Shown here piece by piece: positions 42,976-50,573 of a DNA stretch of 50,573 bases. The position numbers and the translations under genes were made by a program. The stretch comes from Lysobacteraceae bacterium (GTDB lineage: Bacteria; Pseudomonadota; Gammaproteobacteria; Xanthomonadales; Xanthomonadaceae): assembly GCA_030681035.1 (NCBI GenBank), contig JAUXUI010000095.1:1-50573 (forward strand). The letters are read 5' to 3'. The stretch's first letter is position 1; every line of letters begins with the position of its first letter. The notes under the pieces are model-generated. The model was not told the DNA's origin. It made no database searches and saw nothing but the letters and a program-made list of their open reading frames with translations.

Positions 42976-44649
42976 TCAGTCTGCTTGCCCGGCGCCGAGC
43001 ATCTGTTTGGCATGGTTGCGCGTTGCCTGAGTGATCTCCAGGCCACCGAGCATGCGCGCCAACTCCTCGATCCGGCCGGGCCGGTCCAGGGTCACGATAT
43101 GGCTGCGGGTAATGCCGCCAGCGCTGTCCTTGCTCACCTGAACGTGTTGATGGCCGAGTGCTGCCACCTGCGCCAGATGGGTGACGCACAACACTTGGCG
43201 CTGGCTGCCAAGCGCGCGCAATTTGCGACCCACCACTTCAGCCACCGCGCCGCCGATGCCGCTGTCGACTTCGTCAAACACCATCGTGGGCACACTATCG
43301 AGGCCCAATGTGGCCACCTCGATTGCCAGGCTGATGCGCGAGAGTTCGCCACCCGAGGCAACCTTGCGCAATGGGCGTGCCGGCTGGCCGGGGTTGGCGG
43401 CCACCAGAAACTCGATCCGTTCGGCACCTTGTGCCTGCGGGGTGTCGCTGTCGCTGGCTTCCACCTGCACTTCGAAACGGCCACCGGCCATGCCCAGCTC
43501 ACTCATTAGCGCGCTGACGCTGTCCGACAAGTTGGCGGCAGCCTTGCGCCGTTGCTTGCTGAGAATTGCGGCGGCCTCTGCCCAGGCATTGCGATGCGCC
43601 GTCTGCGCTTTGTTGATGCTTTCAATCGCTGCGCCGGCATCGGTCAGGGTCTGCACTTCGTCGTGCAGGCGTTCGCGCTGCGTGGCGAGATCAGCCACCG
43701 GCACGCGATGCTTGCGCGACAGATCGTGCAGGCGGCTGAGCCGCTGTTCCAGTTCACGCAGGCGATCCGGGTCAAGGTCGAGGGCATCATGGATACGCTC
43801 CAGCGAGCGTTGCGCTTCATCCACCTGGATGCGGGCAGATTCGAGCAAGGCGGCAACTTCACCCAACGCGGGCTCGTGTTCGACCATTCGGCCGAGTTCA
43901 GTTGCCGCCTGGCTGAGCATTTGCGCCGGTGCCTCGCTATCATCGCCGGACAGTAGCGCGCTGGCGCGCCCACAGGCGTCGATCAATGCGGCTCCGTGGC
44001 CCAGCCGCCGGTGCTCGCTGTCCAGCCCTTCGAGCGCTTCAGGCGTCAGGGTTTCGCGTTCCAGTTCAGCCAGATTGTGGCGCAGGTATTCCAGGCGCTC
44101 GGAAACATCGCCACGGCTTTCGATTTGCGCCCGCTGGCGTTCACCCGCAGCCCATTGCGCGGCAATCCCGGCTACCGTGCTTGCCAACTCCGCCTGGCCC
44201 GCGTAGGCATCGATCAATGCCAGTTGATGTGGCCGTGCCAACAGGGCCTGTGCCTCGTGTTGGCCATGTACTTCCACCGTGTATTCGGCCAGTGCCTGCA
44301 ATTGCGCCAACGCCACCGGCCGGCCATTGATCCAGGCACGCGAGCCGCCATCGGCGCGGATGACGCGGCGCACCTGGCATTGGCCATCCTCATCAAGCGC
44401 TTCGCCGCTGAGCCACTGTGCGGCTTGCGGCGCATCGGCAAGGTCGAACTCGGCATTGAGCTCGGCACGCTCAGCTCCATGGCGCACGACGGTGCTGTCG
44501 GCGCGCGCACCACCCAGCAAAAGCAAGGCATCGACCAGCAGCGACTTGCCAGCCCCGGTTTCACCGGAAACCACGCTCATGCCTGGCCCAAAGCGGATTT
44601 CGGCTTCGCTGACCACAGCAAAATCGCGGATCGAGAGGGTACGGAGCAT
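42976..44649 (-). CDS. recN: DNA repair protein RecN
   Basis: A 557-residue SMC-like ATPase for double-strand break repair. The N-terminal ATPase half has LSIRDFAVVSEAEIRFGPGM and Walker A GETGAGKS (residues 29-36). The middle, about 160-390, is coiled coil. The C-terminal half has the signature KVASGGELSRISLAIEV and Walker B PTMVFDEVDSGIGG, followed by VLCVTHLAQVAALGHQH. Length is normal. RecN genes are usually SOS-controlled, but I could not find a clear LexA box in the leader. Confidence 0.96.
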   Translation of the reverse strand: MLRTLSIRDFAVVSEAEIRFGPGMSVVSGETGAGKSLLVDALLLLGGARADSTVVRHGAERAELNAEFDLADAPQAAQWLSGEALDEDGQCQVRRVIRADGGSRAWINGRPVALAQLQALAEYTVEVHGQHEAQALLARPHQLALIDAYAGQAELASTVAGIAAQWAAGERQRAQIESRGDVSERLEYLRHNLAELERETLTPEALEGLDSEHRRLGHGAALIDACGRASALLSGDDSEAPAQMLSQAATELGRMVEHEPALGEVAALLESARIQVDEAQRSLERIHDALDLDPDRLRELEQRLSRLHDLSRKHRVPVADLATQRERLHDEVQTLTDAGAAIESINKAQTAHRNAWAEAAAILSKQRRKAAANLSDSVSALMSELGMAGGRFEVQVEASDSDTPQAQGAERIEFLVAANPGQPARPLRKVASGGELSRISLAIEVATLGLDSVPTMVFDEVDSGIGGAVAEVVGRKLRALGSQRQVLCVTHLAQVAALGHQHVQVSKDSAGGITRSHIVTLDRPGRIEELARMLGGLEITQATRNHAKQMLGAGQAD

Positions 44650-45011
44650 GGGCGATCGGCACGTTTAGGGATGCAAAATGCTAACAGCTTGTGTTTATCG
44701 TAGGTGAAGCCCGGCAGCGTGGTGAATCACCGATGGCCGTGATGGCACATCCCGAGCGTTTTTTCAGCGCATTTGCAAGGGTGTTCTCGCCAAGACGCCA
44801 AGAACGCCAGGAACGCCAAGGGTAAAGAACAGCGTGAGCGCAGATGAAAACGGCAGATGTTGCCGTATCAAGTTTTCAGCGGAGCGCCCAAGTAGCACGA
44901 AATTGCCCGAGCCGCCAATCGCATCTGCGAACAGGTTGACGGATTCCTTGGCGTTTACTCACGCTCACCGACGAGTCCGACGTCCCGGATAGGGGAATTT
45001 CGCGATTGGTG
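44650..45011. other. Intergenic region between recN and hrcA
   Basis: Divergent promoters should lie here. The region holds a run of the 9-base motif CGCCAAGAA in four imperfect copies (44788-44820) and a nested hairpin at 44845-44878 (TGAAAAC..GTTTTCA outside ACGGCA..TGCCGT). No tRNA or small gene is visible. I found no CIRCE element here. Confidence 0.5.
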
Positions 45012-45041
45012 CTTGCCAGCGGCTCGTTTCACCCTTATCTA
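45012..45041 (+). promoter_or_regulatory. Putative hrcA promoter
   Basis: CTTGCC (45012-45017) and CCCTTATC (45032-45039), 14 bases apart, resemble a sigma-32 promoter. The same bases also read as a sigma-70 pair, TTGCCA with 17 bases to TATCTA. They lie about 30 bases before hrcA. The match is moderate and either reading may be right. Confidence 0.4.
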
Positions 45042-45072
45042 TAGTGCATGTATCCCAGATCGTCGTAGCCCT

Positions 45073-46119
45073 ATGGCCGTCATGCCCTCACTCGATCCGC
45101 GTGCGCGCAGCGTGTTGCGTGCCCTGATCGCACAGTACGTGCGTGACGGCGAGCCGGTGGGCTCACGCACGCTGGCCAAGCATTCGGGGCTGGATGTCAG
45201 CCCGGCAACGATCCGCAACATCATGTCGGACATGGAGGAGTTGGGGCTGTTGGCTGCTCCCCATGCCTCGGCGGGGCGAATCCCCACCGCGCAGGGGTAC
45301 CGCGTGTTCGTTGACAGTCTGTTGCAGATCAAGCCGATTTCCAACGCGCTGTTGCAGGATATGCGCGGGCGCTTGCCGGCCGGGTCCAGCACCCAGTCAT
45401 TGCTTGGCAATGTGTCGGAATTGCTGTCGGCGATGAGTCATTTTGTCGGTGTGGTGACGGTGCCGGCACGTGAGCAGTTCGCATTCCGCCATATTGATTT
45501 TGTCGCGCTCGATGGCAGCCGGTTACTGGTGATTTTGGTGTTTGCCGACAACGAAGTGCAAAACCGCATCATTGTCACCCGCCGCCCCTACGGCTCGTCA
45601 GAGCTGGAACAGATCGCCAATTTTCTCAACAGCCATTTTGCCGGACGCACGTTGCGCGACATCCGCATGGCCTTGCTGCACGACCTGCGCCAGACGCGCA
45701 GCGACATGGAGCAGACCTTGCATAATGCAGTGGATCTTGCCGAACAGGCTTTTGATGCCGACCCTGGCGATATGCTGGTGGCGGGGCAGACCCGGTTGAT
45801 GGGTGTGTCCGACCTGTCGGACATGGACCGTCTGCGCGAGCTGTTCGAGGCGTTCGCCCGCAAACGCGAAATCCTGCAACTGCTCGAAGGCTGCATATCG
45901 GCACAAGGCGTGCGCATTTTCATCGGCGAGGAAACCGGTATGGCACAGCTCGATGGTTGCACTGTGGTGACAGCTCCATATACCGCAAATGGTGAAGTAC
46001 TTGGCGTTTTAGGGGTGATCGGGCCAACGCGTATGGCCTATGATCGCGTCATACCAATGGTGCAGGCCACTGCAGCTGTGCTCGGCGAGGCCTTGAATAC
46101 CGGCGAGCCGGCCCAATAA
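45073..46119 (+). CDS. hrcA: Heat-inducible transcription repressor HrcA
   Basis: A 348-residue repressor that holds heat-shock operons off by binding CIRCE operators. The winged-helix N-terminus is DPRARSVLRALIAQYVRDGE with PVGSRTLAK and SPATIRNIMSDMEELGLL; AGRIPTAQGYRVFVD is the hallmark turn. The C-terminal part ends GVLGVIGPTRMAYDRVIPMV. I start at 45073; an ATG three codons on is possible. It heads hrcA-grpE-dnaK-dnaJ. No CIRCE (TTAGCACTC with a 9-base spacer) is visible before it or before dnaK, so its targets, probably groESL, are elsewhere. Confidence 0.96.
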   Translation: MAVMPSLDPRARSVLRALIAQYVRDGEPVGSRTLAKHSGLDVSPATIRNIMSDMEELGLLAAPHASAGRIPTAQGYRVFVDSLLQIKPISNALLQDMRGRLPAGSSTQSLLGNVSELLSAMSHFVGVVTVPAREQFAFRHIDFVALDGSRLLVILVFADNEVQNRIIVTRRPYGSSELEQIANFLNSHFAGRTLRDIRMALLHDLRQTRSDMEQTLHNAVDLAEQAFDADPGDMLVAGQTRLMGVSDLSDMDRLRELFEAFARKREILQLLEGCISAQGVRIFIGEETGMAQLDGCTVVTAPYTANGEVLGVLGVIGPTRMAYDRVIPMVQATAAVLGEALNTGEPAQ

Positions 46120-46194
46120 AGCGGAGCGGGAAGGGTGCCGACCGCGCGATACGTGGCTTGTGCCCGCAGTGTTGATCAAAGCCAGGATTGAACC

Positions 46195-46722
46195 ATGCAC
46201 AATCAGACCGACCAGACTGCGGCGGAAATGCCTGCGGATAGCGCTGCTGTCAACGATGAATCGACTGCCACAGGCGACGACCGTCTGAGCGCGGCGCTCA
46301 ATGAACTGGAGCAGTGGCGCGAACAAGGCTTGCGTGAGCGCGCTGAGCTGGAAAACCAGCGTCGGCGCATGCAGCGTGATGTCGATAACGCACGCCGGTT
46401 TGCCAATGAACGGCTACTGGGCGATTTGCTGCCGGTGATCGACAGCCTCAAGGCCGGGCTGGGTGCAGATGCCACCGATACCGCACGGTTGCGCGAAGGT
46501 ATGGAGCTGACCCTGCGCCAGTTGCTCAAGATGGCTTCCGATCACGGCCTGCAAACCGTGCATCCGGTGGGTTTGCCGTTCAATCCCGAGCAGCATCAGG
46601 CAATGAGCATGGTGCCATCACCCGAGCACGCGCCGGGCACCGTAGTGCAGGTGTATCAGGATGGCTATGTGCTGAATGATCGCTTGCTGCGACCGGCTTT
46701 GGTGGTGGTAGCAGCCGATTGA
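46195..46722 (+). CDS. grpE: Nucleotide exchange factor GrpE
   Basis: A 175-residue co-chaperone that releases ADP from DnaK. An acidic, flexible start leads to a coiled coil ([20 protein letters not shown]) and then [33 protein letters not shown] and the C-terminal beta-wing with [20 protein letters not shown] and [17 protein letters not shown]. Length is normal. It lies 75 bases after hrcA and 96 before dnaK. Confidence 0.96.
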   Translation: MHNQTDQTAAEMPADSAAVNDESTATGDDRLSAALNELEQWREQGLRERAELENQRRRMQRDVDNARRFANERLLGDLLPVIDSLKAGLGADATDTARLREGMELTLRQLLKMASDHGLQTVHPVGLPFNPEQHQAMSMVPSPEHAPGTVVQVYQDGYVLNDRLLRPALVVVAAD

Positions 46723-46735
46723 TGTGTGCTGCTGG

Positions 46736-46763
46736 CTTGAACTGCGGCGCAACGACCCCAACT
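46736..46763 (+). promoter_or_regulatory. Sigma-32-type promoter of dnaK
   Basis: CTTGAA (46736-46741) and CCCCAACT (46756-46763) are 14 bases apart, very close to the sigma-32 consensus (CTTGAA, 13-15 bases, CCCCATnT). It begins just after the grpE stop, about 55 bases before the dnaK start. It would let dnaK be induced by heat apart from hrcA-grpE transcription. Confidence 0.75.
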
Positions 46764-46818
46764 ACCGAAGCAGAAGCTTAGTGGCCCGCCGGGCCGAAAC
46801 ATTATCAGGAGCATGAAC

Positions 46819-48735
46819 ATGGGCAAGATCATTGGTATCGACCTCGGCACCACCAACTCGTGTGTTGCGGTCATGGAGGGCGGCAAGGCCAAAGTGATTG
46901 AAAACTCCGAGGGTGATCGCACCACGCCGTCCATTGTCGCCTTCACCAAAGATGGCGAAGTGCTGGTTGGCGCATCAGCCAAGCGGCAGGCGGTGACCAA
47001 CGCCAAGAACACCTTTTACGCGGTCAAACGCCTGGTTGGCCGCAAGTTCACCGATGCCGAGGTCAAGAAGGATCTCGATCTGGTGCCGTACGACATTTTT
47101 GCGCACGATAACGGCGACGCCTGGGTGCGTACCGCTGACGGCAAGAAGATGGCGCCGCCGGAAATCTCGGCACGGGTGCTGGAGAAAATGAAGAAGACCG
47201 CCGAGGATTACCTGGGCGAAAAGGTGACCGAGGCGGTAATCACCGTGCCGGCGTACTTCAACGACAGCCAACGCCAGGCAACCAAGGATGCCGGCCGCAT
47301 TGCCGGCCTGGACGTGAAGCGCATCATCAACGAACCTACCGCAGCGGCATTGGCCTATGGCCTGGACAAGAAGGGCGGTGATCGCAAGATCGTGGTCTAC
47401 GATCTGGGCGGCGGCACCTTTGATATTTCGATCATCGAGATTGCCGAAGTGGATGGCGAGAAGCAGTTCGAGGTGCTCGCCACCAACGGCGATACCTTCC
47501 TCGGCGGCGAGGATTTTGATGCTCGCGTCATCGATTATCTGGTCGAGGAGTTCCAGAAGGATCAGGGTATCGATTTGCGCAAGGACCCGTTGGCATTGCA
47601 GCGCCTGAAAGACGCAGCCGAGCGCGCCAAGATCGAATTGAGCAGCTCGCAGCAGACCGAAGTGAACCTGCCGTATGTCACCGCCGATGCCTCAGGCCCC
47701 AAACACCTGAGCATCAAGCTCACCCGTGCCAAACTCGAAGCGCTGGTCGATGAGCTGATCCGACGCACCATCGAGCCGTGCAAAGTAGCGCTCAAGGATG
47801 CCGGGCTCAAGGGCAGCGACATCAACGAGGTCATTCTGGTGGGTGGTCAAACCCGCATGCCCAAGGTGCAGACGGCGGTCGCCGAGTTCTTTGGCAAGGA
47901 GCCGCGCAAGGACGTCAACCCCGATGAGGCGGTGGCGATTGGTGCGGCAACCCAGGGCGGCGTGCTGTCGGGCGATGTCAAGGATGTGCTGCTGCTGGAT
48001 GTGACCCCGCTGAGCCTGGGTATCGAGACTCTGGGCGGCGTGTTTACCAAAGTGATCGAGAAGAACACCACGATTCCGACCAAGGCGGCGCAGACCTTCT
48101 CCACCGCCGAAGACAACCAGACTGCCGTCACCGTACATGTGCTGCAGGGCGAGCGCGAGCAGGCCCGTTACAACAAGTCGCTGGCCAAGTTCGATCTCGC
48201 CGGTATCGATTCGGCGCCGCGTGGCCTGCCTCAGGTCGAGGTCACCTTCGATATCGATGCCAACGGCATTTTGCATGTGTCGGCCAAAGACAAGAAAACC
48301 GGCAAGGAACAACGGGTTGAAATCAAGGCCGGTTCGGGGCTGTCCGAGGAAGAGATCCGGCGCATGGTCGATGATGCCGACGCCCATCGTGAGGAAGACA
48401 AGAAATTCCACGAACTGGTGGAAGCACGCAATCGTGCCGATGGCCTGATTCACCAGACCCGGCAGGCAATCAAGGAGCACGGCGCCAATGTGCCCAGCGA
48501 TGCTTTGGCGAGTGCCGAAACCGCATTGTCCGAGTTGGAAACGGCGATGAAGGGTGAGGATGCGGCTCCGATCAAAGCCAAGACCACAGCGCTTGAGCAG
48601 GCCGCGCAATCGGTGCTGGCAGCAGGCGCCGTAGGTGCCCAGGCGGGTGCGGAAAACGCGAATGCAGGCACTGCTGGCAATAACGACGATGTGGTTGATG
48701 CCGAGTTCACCGAGGTCAAAGACGACAAGAAGTAA
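46819..48735 (+). CDS. dnaK: Chaperone DnaK (Hsp70)
   Basis: A 638-residue ATP-driven chaperone. The nucleotide-binding domain has [15 protein letters not shown] at its start, [34 protein letters not shown] and [11 protein letters not shown]. The linker [18 protein letters not shown] joins the substrate-binding domain, and the C-terminus ends with the usual [11 protein letters not shown] start at 46819 because AGGAG stands seven bases before this ATG but only one base before the ATG at 46813. A GQA-rich tail precedes the end as in relatives. Own sigma-32-type promoter upstream. Confidence 0.98.
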   Translation: MGKIIGIDLGTTNSCVAVMEGGKAKVIENSEGDRTTPSIVAFTKDGEVLVGASAKRQAVTNAKNTFYAVKRLVGRKFTDAEVKKDLDLVPYDIFAHDNGDAWVRTADGKKMAPPEISARVLEKMKKTAEDYLGEKVTEAVITVPAYFNDSQRQATKDAGRIAGLDVKRIINEPTAAALAYGLDKKGGDRKIVVYDLGGGTFDISIIEIAEVDGEKQFEVLATNGDTFLGGEDFDARVIDYLVEEFQKDQGIDLRKDPLALQRLKDAAERAKIELSSSQQTEVNLPYVTADASGPKHLSIKLTRAKLEALVDELIRRTIEPCKVALKDAGLKGSDINEVILVGGQTRMPKVQTAVAEFFGKEPRKDVNPDEAVAIGAATQGGVLSGDVKDVLLLDVTPLSLGIETLGGVFTKVIEKNTTIPTKAAQTFSTAEDNQTAVTVHVLQGEREQARYNKSLAKFDLAGIDSAPRGLPQVEVTFDIDANGILHVSAKDKKTGKEQRVEIKAGSGLSEEEIRRMVDDADAHREEDKKFHELVEARNRADGLIHQTRQAIKEHGANVPSDALASAETALSELETAMKGEDAAPIKAKTTALEQAAQSVLAAGAVGAQAGAENANAGTAGNNDDVVDAEFTEVKDDKK

Positions 48736-48825
48736 TCCAGAGCCGGGACTCGGGGTCGGGGCTTGAAGCATTGGGTCCGCAAAGAACGCAAAAAACGCCA
48801 ATGAATCACGATGAGTCCGTAGTCC

Positions 48826-49024
48826 GTAGGATGGGTAGAGCGAAGCGAAACCCATCAATCACCAAGTCCACGTAGTCCGTAGGATGGGTAGAGCGTAGCG
48901 AAACCCATCAATCACCAAGAGTCCGTAGTCCGTAGGATGGGTAGAGCGAAGCGAAACCCATCAATCACCAAGTCCCCGTAGTCCGTAGGATGGGTAGAGC
49001 GAAGCGAAACCCATCAATCACCAA
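48826..49024. repeat. Four 53-bp tandem repeats with inner palindrome
   Basis: Four copies start at 48826, 48879, 48932 and 48985, exactly 53 bases apart. Each has the core GTAGGATGGGTAGAGCGAAG with CGAAACCCATCAATCACCAA, and GATGGGT/ACCCATC can pair as a stem. The copies differ at only a few positions (GCGAAGCG against GCGTAGCG in copy 2; the short tails differ too). The same core forms the inverted repeat at 29518-29592. It fills the gap between dnaK and dnaJ. It is not CRISPR: the spaces between cores are near-identical. Confidence 0.92.
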
Positions 49025-49055
49025 GTCCCCAGCCCCCTGTCCCGAGTTCCGCGCA

Positions 49056-50177
49056 ATGAGCAAACGTGATTTATACGAAGTCCTCGGTGTGTCCCGCACG
49101 GTAACCGAGGTCGAGCTCAAATCCGCCTATCGCCGCCTGGCAATGAAGCATCACCCTGACCGTAACCCCGGCAACACCACCGCAGAGGAGTCATTCAAGG
49201 AAGCCAAGCAGGCGTACGAAGTGCTGTCCGATTCGGCCAAACGACGTGCCTACGATCAGCACGGTCACGCCGCGTTCGAGTCGGGTATGGGCGGTCGCGG
49301 CGGCGCCGGATTCAACGATGTTGGTGATATTTTCGGCGATATTTTCGGCGATATTTTCGGCGGTGGCCGTGCCCGCCAGCCGCGCCGTGGCGCCGATCTG
49401 CGTTACACCATCGAACTGGATCTCGATGAGGCGGTAGCCGGGCTGGAACGCGATATTCACGTGCCCTCGTTGGTGGTCTGCGACACTTGCCATGGAAGTG
49501 GTTCCAGCGATGGAAAGACCCACACCTGCAAAACTTGCCACGGTCACGGTCGGGTGCGTATCCAGCAGGGTATTTTTTCAATCCAGCAAGCCTGCCCGCA
49601 TTGCGAGGGCAACGGCAAGACCATTGAATCACCGTGTGGCGACTGCCATGGCAATGGCCGTAGCGAAACCGAGCGCGTACTCAAGGTCAAGATACCGGCC
49701 GGTGTTGATACCGGTGATCGTATCCGCCTCACCGGCGAGGGCGAAGCAGGCCCCTCTGGTGCTTCCAGCGGCGATCTTTACGTTGATGTGCAGGTGCGCC
49801 CGCATCCGATTTTTCAGCGCGATGGCGATGATCTGTATTGCGAGGTGCCGATCCGCTTTTCGCAGGCCGCACTTGGCGCCACTATCAACGTGCCGACACT
49901 CGATGGCACCGCCGAAATCCGCGTGCCGGAAGAAACCCAGACCGGCAAGATGTTTCGCCTGCGTGGCAAGGGTGTGAAATCGGTGCGTAGCCGCAGCACC
50001 GGTGATCTGATCTGCAAGGTGGTCGTTGAAACCCCGGTTCTTCTTACCAATATCCAGCGCGAGTTGCTGGAGAAGTTCGAGGAAACCTTTACCGGCATCG
50101 ACCCGGCGCGCCATTCTCCGCGTTCCAGTACGTTCATGGACGGCGTCAAGTCGTTCTGGGAACGCATCACGTCTTGA
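49056..50177 (+). CDS. dnaJ: Chaperone DnaJ (Hsp40)
   Basis: A 373-residue co-chaperone that delivers substrates to DnaK and stimulates its ATPase. The J domain is [20 protein letters not shown] with HHPDRNPGN (HPD). A Gly/Phe region follows with an exact triple GDIF repeat ([14 protein letters not shown]). Four zinc repeats are intact: [32 protein letters not shown]. The C-terminal substrate domains follow. I start at 49056 ([10 protein letters not shown]); the open frame before it is repeat DNA. No strong ribosome site is visible, as the start falls right after the 53-bp array. Confidence 0.97.
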   Translation: MSKRDLYEVLGVSRTVTEVELKSAYRRLAMKHHPDRNPGNTTAEESFKEAKQAYEVLSDSAKRRAYDQHGHAAFESGMGGRGGAGFNDVGDIFGDIFGDIFGGGRARQPRRGADLRYTIELDLDEAVAGLERDIHVPSLVVCDTCHGSGSSDGKTHTCKTCHGHGRVRIQQGIFSIQQACPHCEGNGKTIESPCGDCHGNGRSETERVLKVKIPAGVDTGDRIRLTGEGEAGPSGASSGDLYVDVQVRPHPIFQRDGDDLYCEVPIRFSQAALGATINVPTLDGTAEIRVPEETQTGKMFRLRGKGVKSVRSRSTGDLICKVVVETPVLLTNIQRELLEKFEETFTGIDPARHSPRSSTFMDGVKSFWERITS

Positions 50178-50223
50178 AGCAACAGCCCAGGAAGCCAGAG
50201 TGTGCCCCGGAGATCATGGGTGT

Positions 50224-50357
50224 CCCGGTATGCCGTCCCGGTTTGCCGTCCCGGTTTGCCCGCATCCGGTTTGCCCGCATCCGGTTTGCCCGCATCCGGT
50301 TTGCCCGCATCCCGGTTTGCCCGCATCCCGGTTTGCCCGCATCCCGGTTTGCCCGCA
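50224..50357. repeat. 15/16-bp minisatellite (CGGTTTGCCCGCATC)n
   Basis: After a few variant copies (TCCCGGTATGCCG, TCCCGGTTTGCCG), the unit CGGTTTGCCCGCATC repeats at least six times, three as 15-base units and three as 16-base units with an extra C. It lies shortly after dnaJ. The mix of unit lengths suggests repeated slippage. No coding function is seen. Confidence 0.9.
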
Positions 50358-50390
50358 ATGGCACTTCCTTAAGCCAGAACCCCCTCAATT

Positions 50391-50478
50391 CGTCATTCCC
50401 GCGAAAGCGGGAATCCAGCGACTTTTTGGGCCACGATACAGGCGCAAGCTCTGGATTCCCGCTTTCGCGGGAATGACG
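50391..50478. repeat. Perfect 28-bp inverted repeat
   Basis: Arms CGTCATTCCCGCGAAAGCGG and on (50391-50418) and its exact reverse complement (50451-50478) flank a 32-base loop. Each arm also contains its own small hairpin (CCCGC/GCGGG). Elements with this CGTCATTCCCGCGAAAGCGG arm are widespread between bacterial genes. A diverged single arm is at 24695. Confidence 0.92.
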
Positions 50479-50573
50479 AGCACGGGCGGATCGGGCTTAA
50501 GGAGCTGGATGCCAGCTGTAGCCTGCCCTCGAATGCTTTAATCGGGGGCTGGCATGACGGTGCTTAATTAAGT
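50479..50573. other. Window end without a recognised gene
   Basis: The last 95 bases contain no start with a ribosome site and no continuing family match. An upstream region of the next gene may lie here, but nothing is identifiable before the cut at 50573. Confidence 0.4.

Noticed and set aside
44650-44760. LexA box before recN
   Set aside because: TTAG and CTAA words occur but with the wrong spacing, and there is no CTGT-N8-ACAG; the evidence is too weak to list.
48826-49024. CRISPR array
   Set aside because: The period is regular, but the sequence between cores is almost identical from copy to copy, only four units are present and no cas gene is in the window.
50174-50541. Plus-strand open frames after dnaJ with repeated FARI/CPHP units
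   Set aside because: They simply translate the minisatellite and palindrome; composition and lack of a start site argue against coding.

Overview
The window looks like a chromosomal segment of a GC-rich gammaproteobacterium, most likely of the Xanthomonadales/Lysobacterales. The reasons are the hrcA-grpE-dnaK-dnaJ order, an AlgR-like regulator directly before hemC, the folC-SPOR-cvpA-purF run, a TrpRS with a C-terminal extension, and dense families of short interspersed palindromic repeats between genes. This is inference from gene content and order; no rRNA or other species-level marker is present. I see no tRNA, rRNA, CRISPR array, transposase, integrase or prophage module.

Layout. 1-989: non-coding, made of a 7-bp tandem repeat, a REP-like palindrome and a mosaic of small hairpins. 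990-5473 (minus): TonB-dependent receptor, BNR/sialidase-like secreted protein and thioredoxin-like protein in an overlapping operon, then a PPOX-type flavoprotein. 5817-8389 (plus): trpS, a small membrane protein, prmA. 8643-18000 (minus): a secretory cluster of three Tail Collar (MdpB-like) paralogues, a subtilisin-family protease, a TIGR03032-like protein and a 1632-residue surface protein with nine Ig-like repeats and four copies of an unrecognised C-terminal domain. A plus-strand GNAT gene and a frameshifted DUF6916-like gene sit beside it. 19223-24641 (plus): membrane protein, folC, SPOR protein, cvpA, purF; the usual accD is not present upstream of folC. 24791-26310: DUF455 ferritin-like protein and a lipoprotein. 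26479-32691 (minus): a dedicated type II fatty-acid-synthase-like operon (enoyl reductase-like SDR, FabH-like, FabA-like, FabZ-like, FabF-like, ACP, acyltransferase, phosphopantetheinyl transferase). 33157-35493 (plus): esterase, LytTR regulator, hemC. 35526-37483 (minus): glutathione-dependent formaldehyde detoxification pair. 37528-44649: thioredoxin, cold-shock protein with a clear terminator, molybdopterin oxidoreductase, secreted peroxiredoxin-like and DUF3179 proteins, a membrane protein and recN. 45073-50177 (plus): hrcA, grpE, dnaK (with a sigma-32-type promoter) and dnaJ, with dnaK and dnaJ separated by four 53-bp repeats. 50178-50573: minisatellite and a long perfect palindrome.

How the genes work together. 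Most of the window is housekeeping. The two accessory assemblies most worth attention are the extracytoplasmic collar-protease-giant-repeat cluster (8643-18993) and the self-contained acyl-chain operon (26479-32691). The latter has its own carrier protein, activating transferase and terminal acyltransferase, but no recognisable ketoreductase or malonyl transferase.
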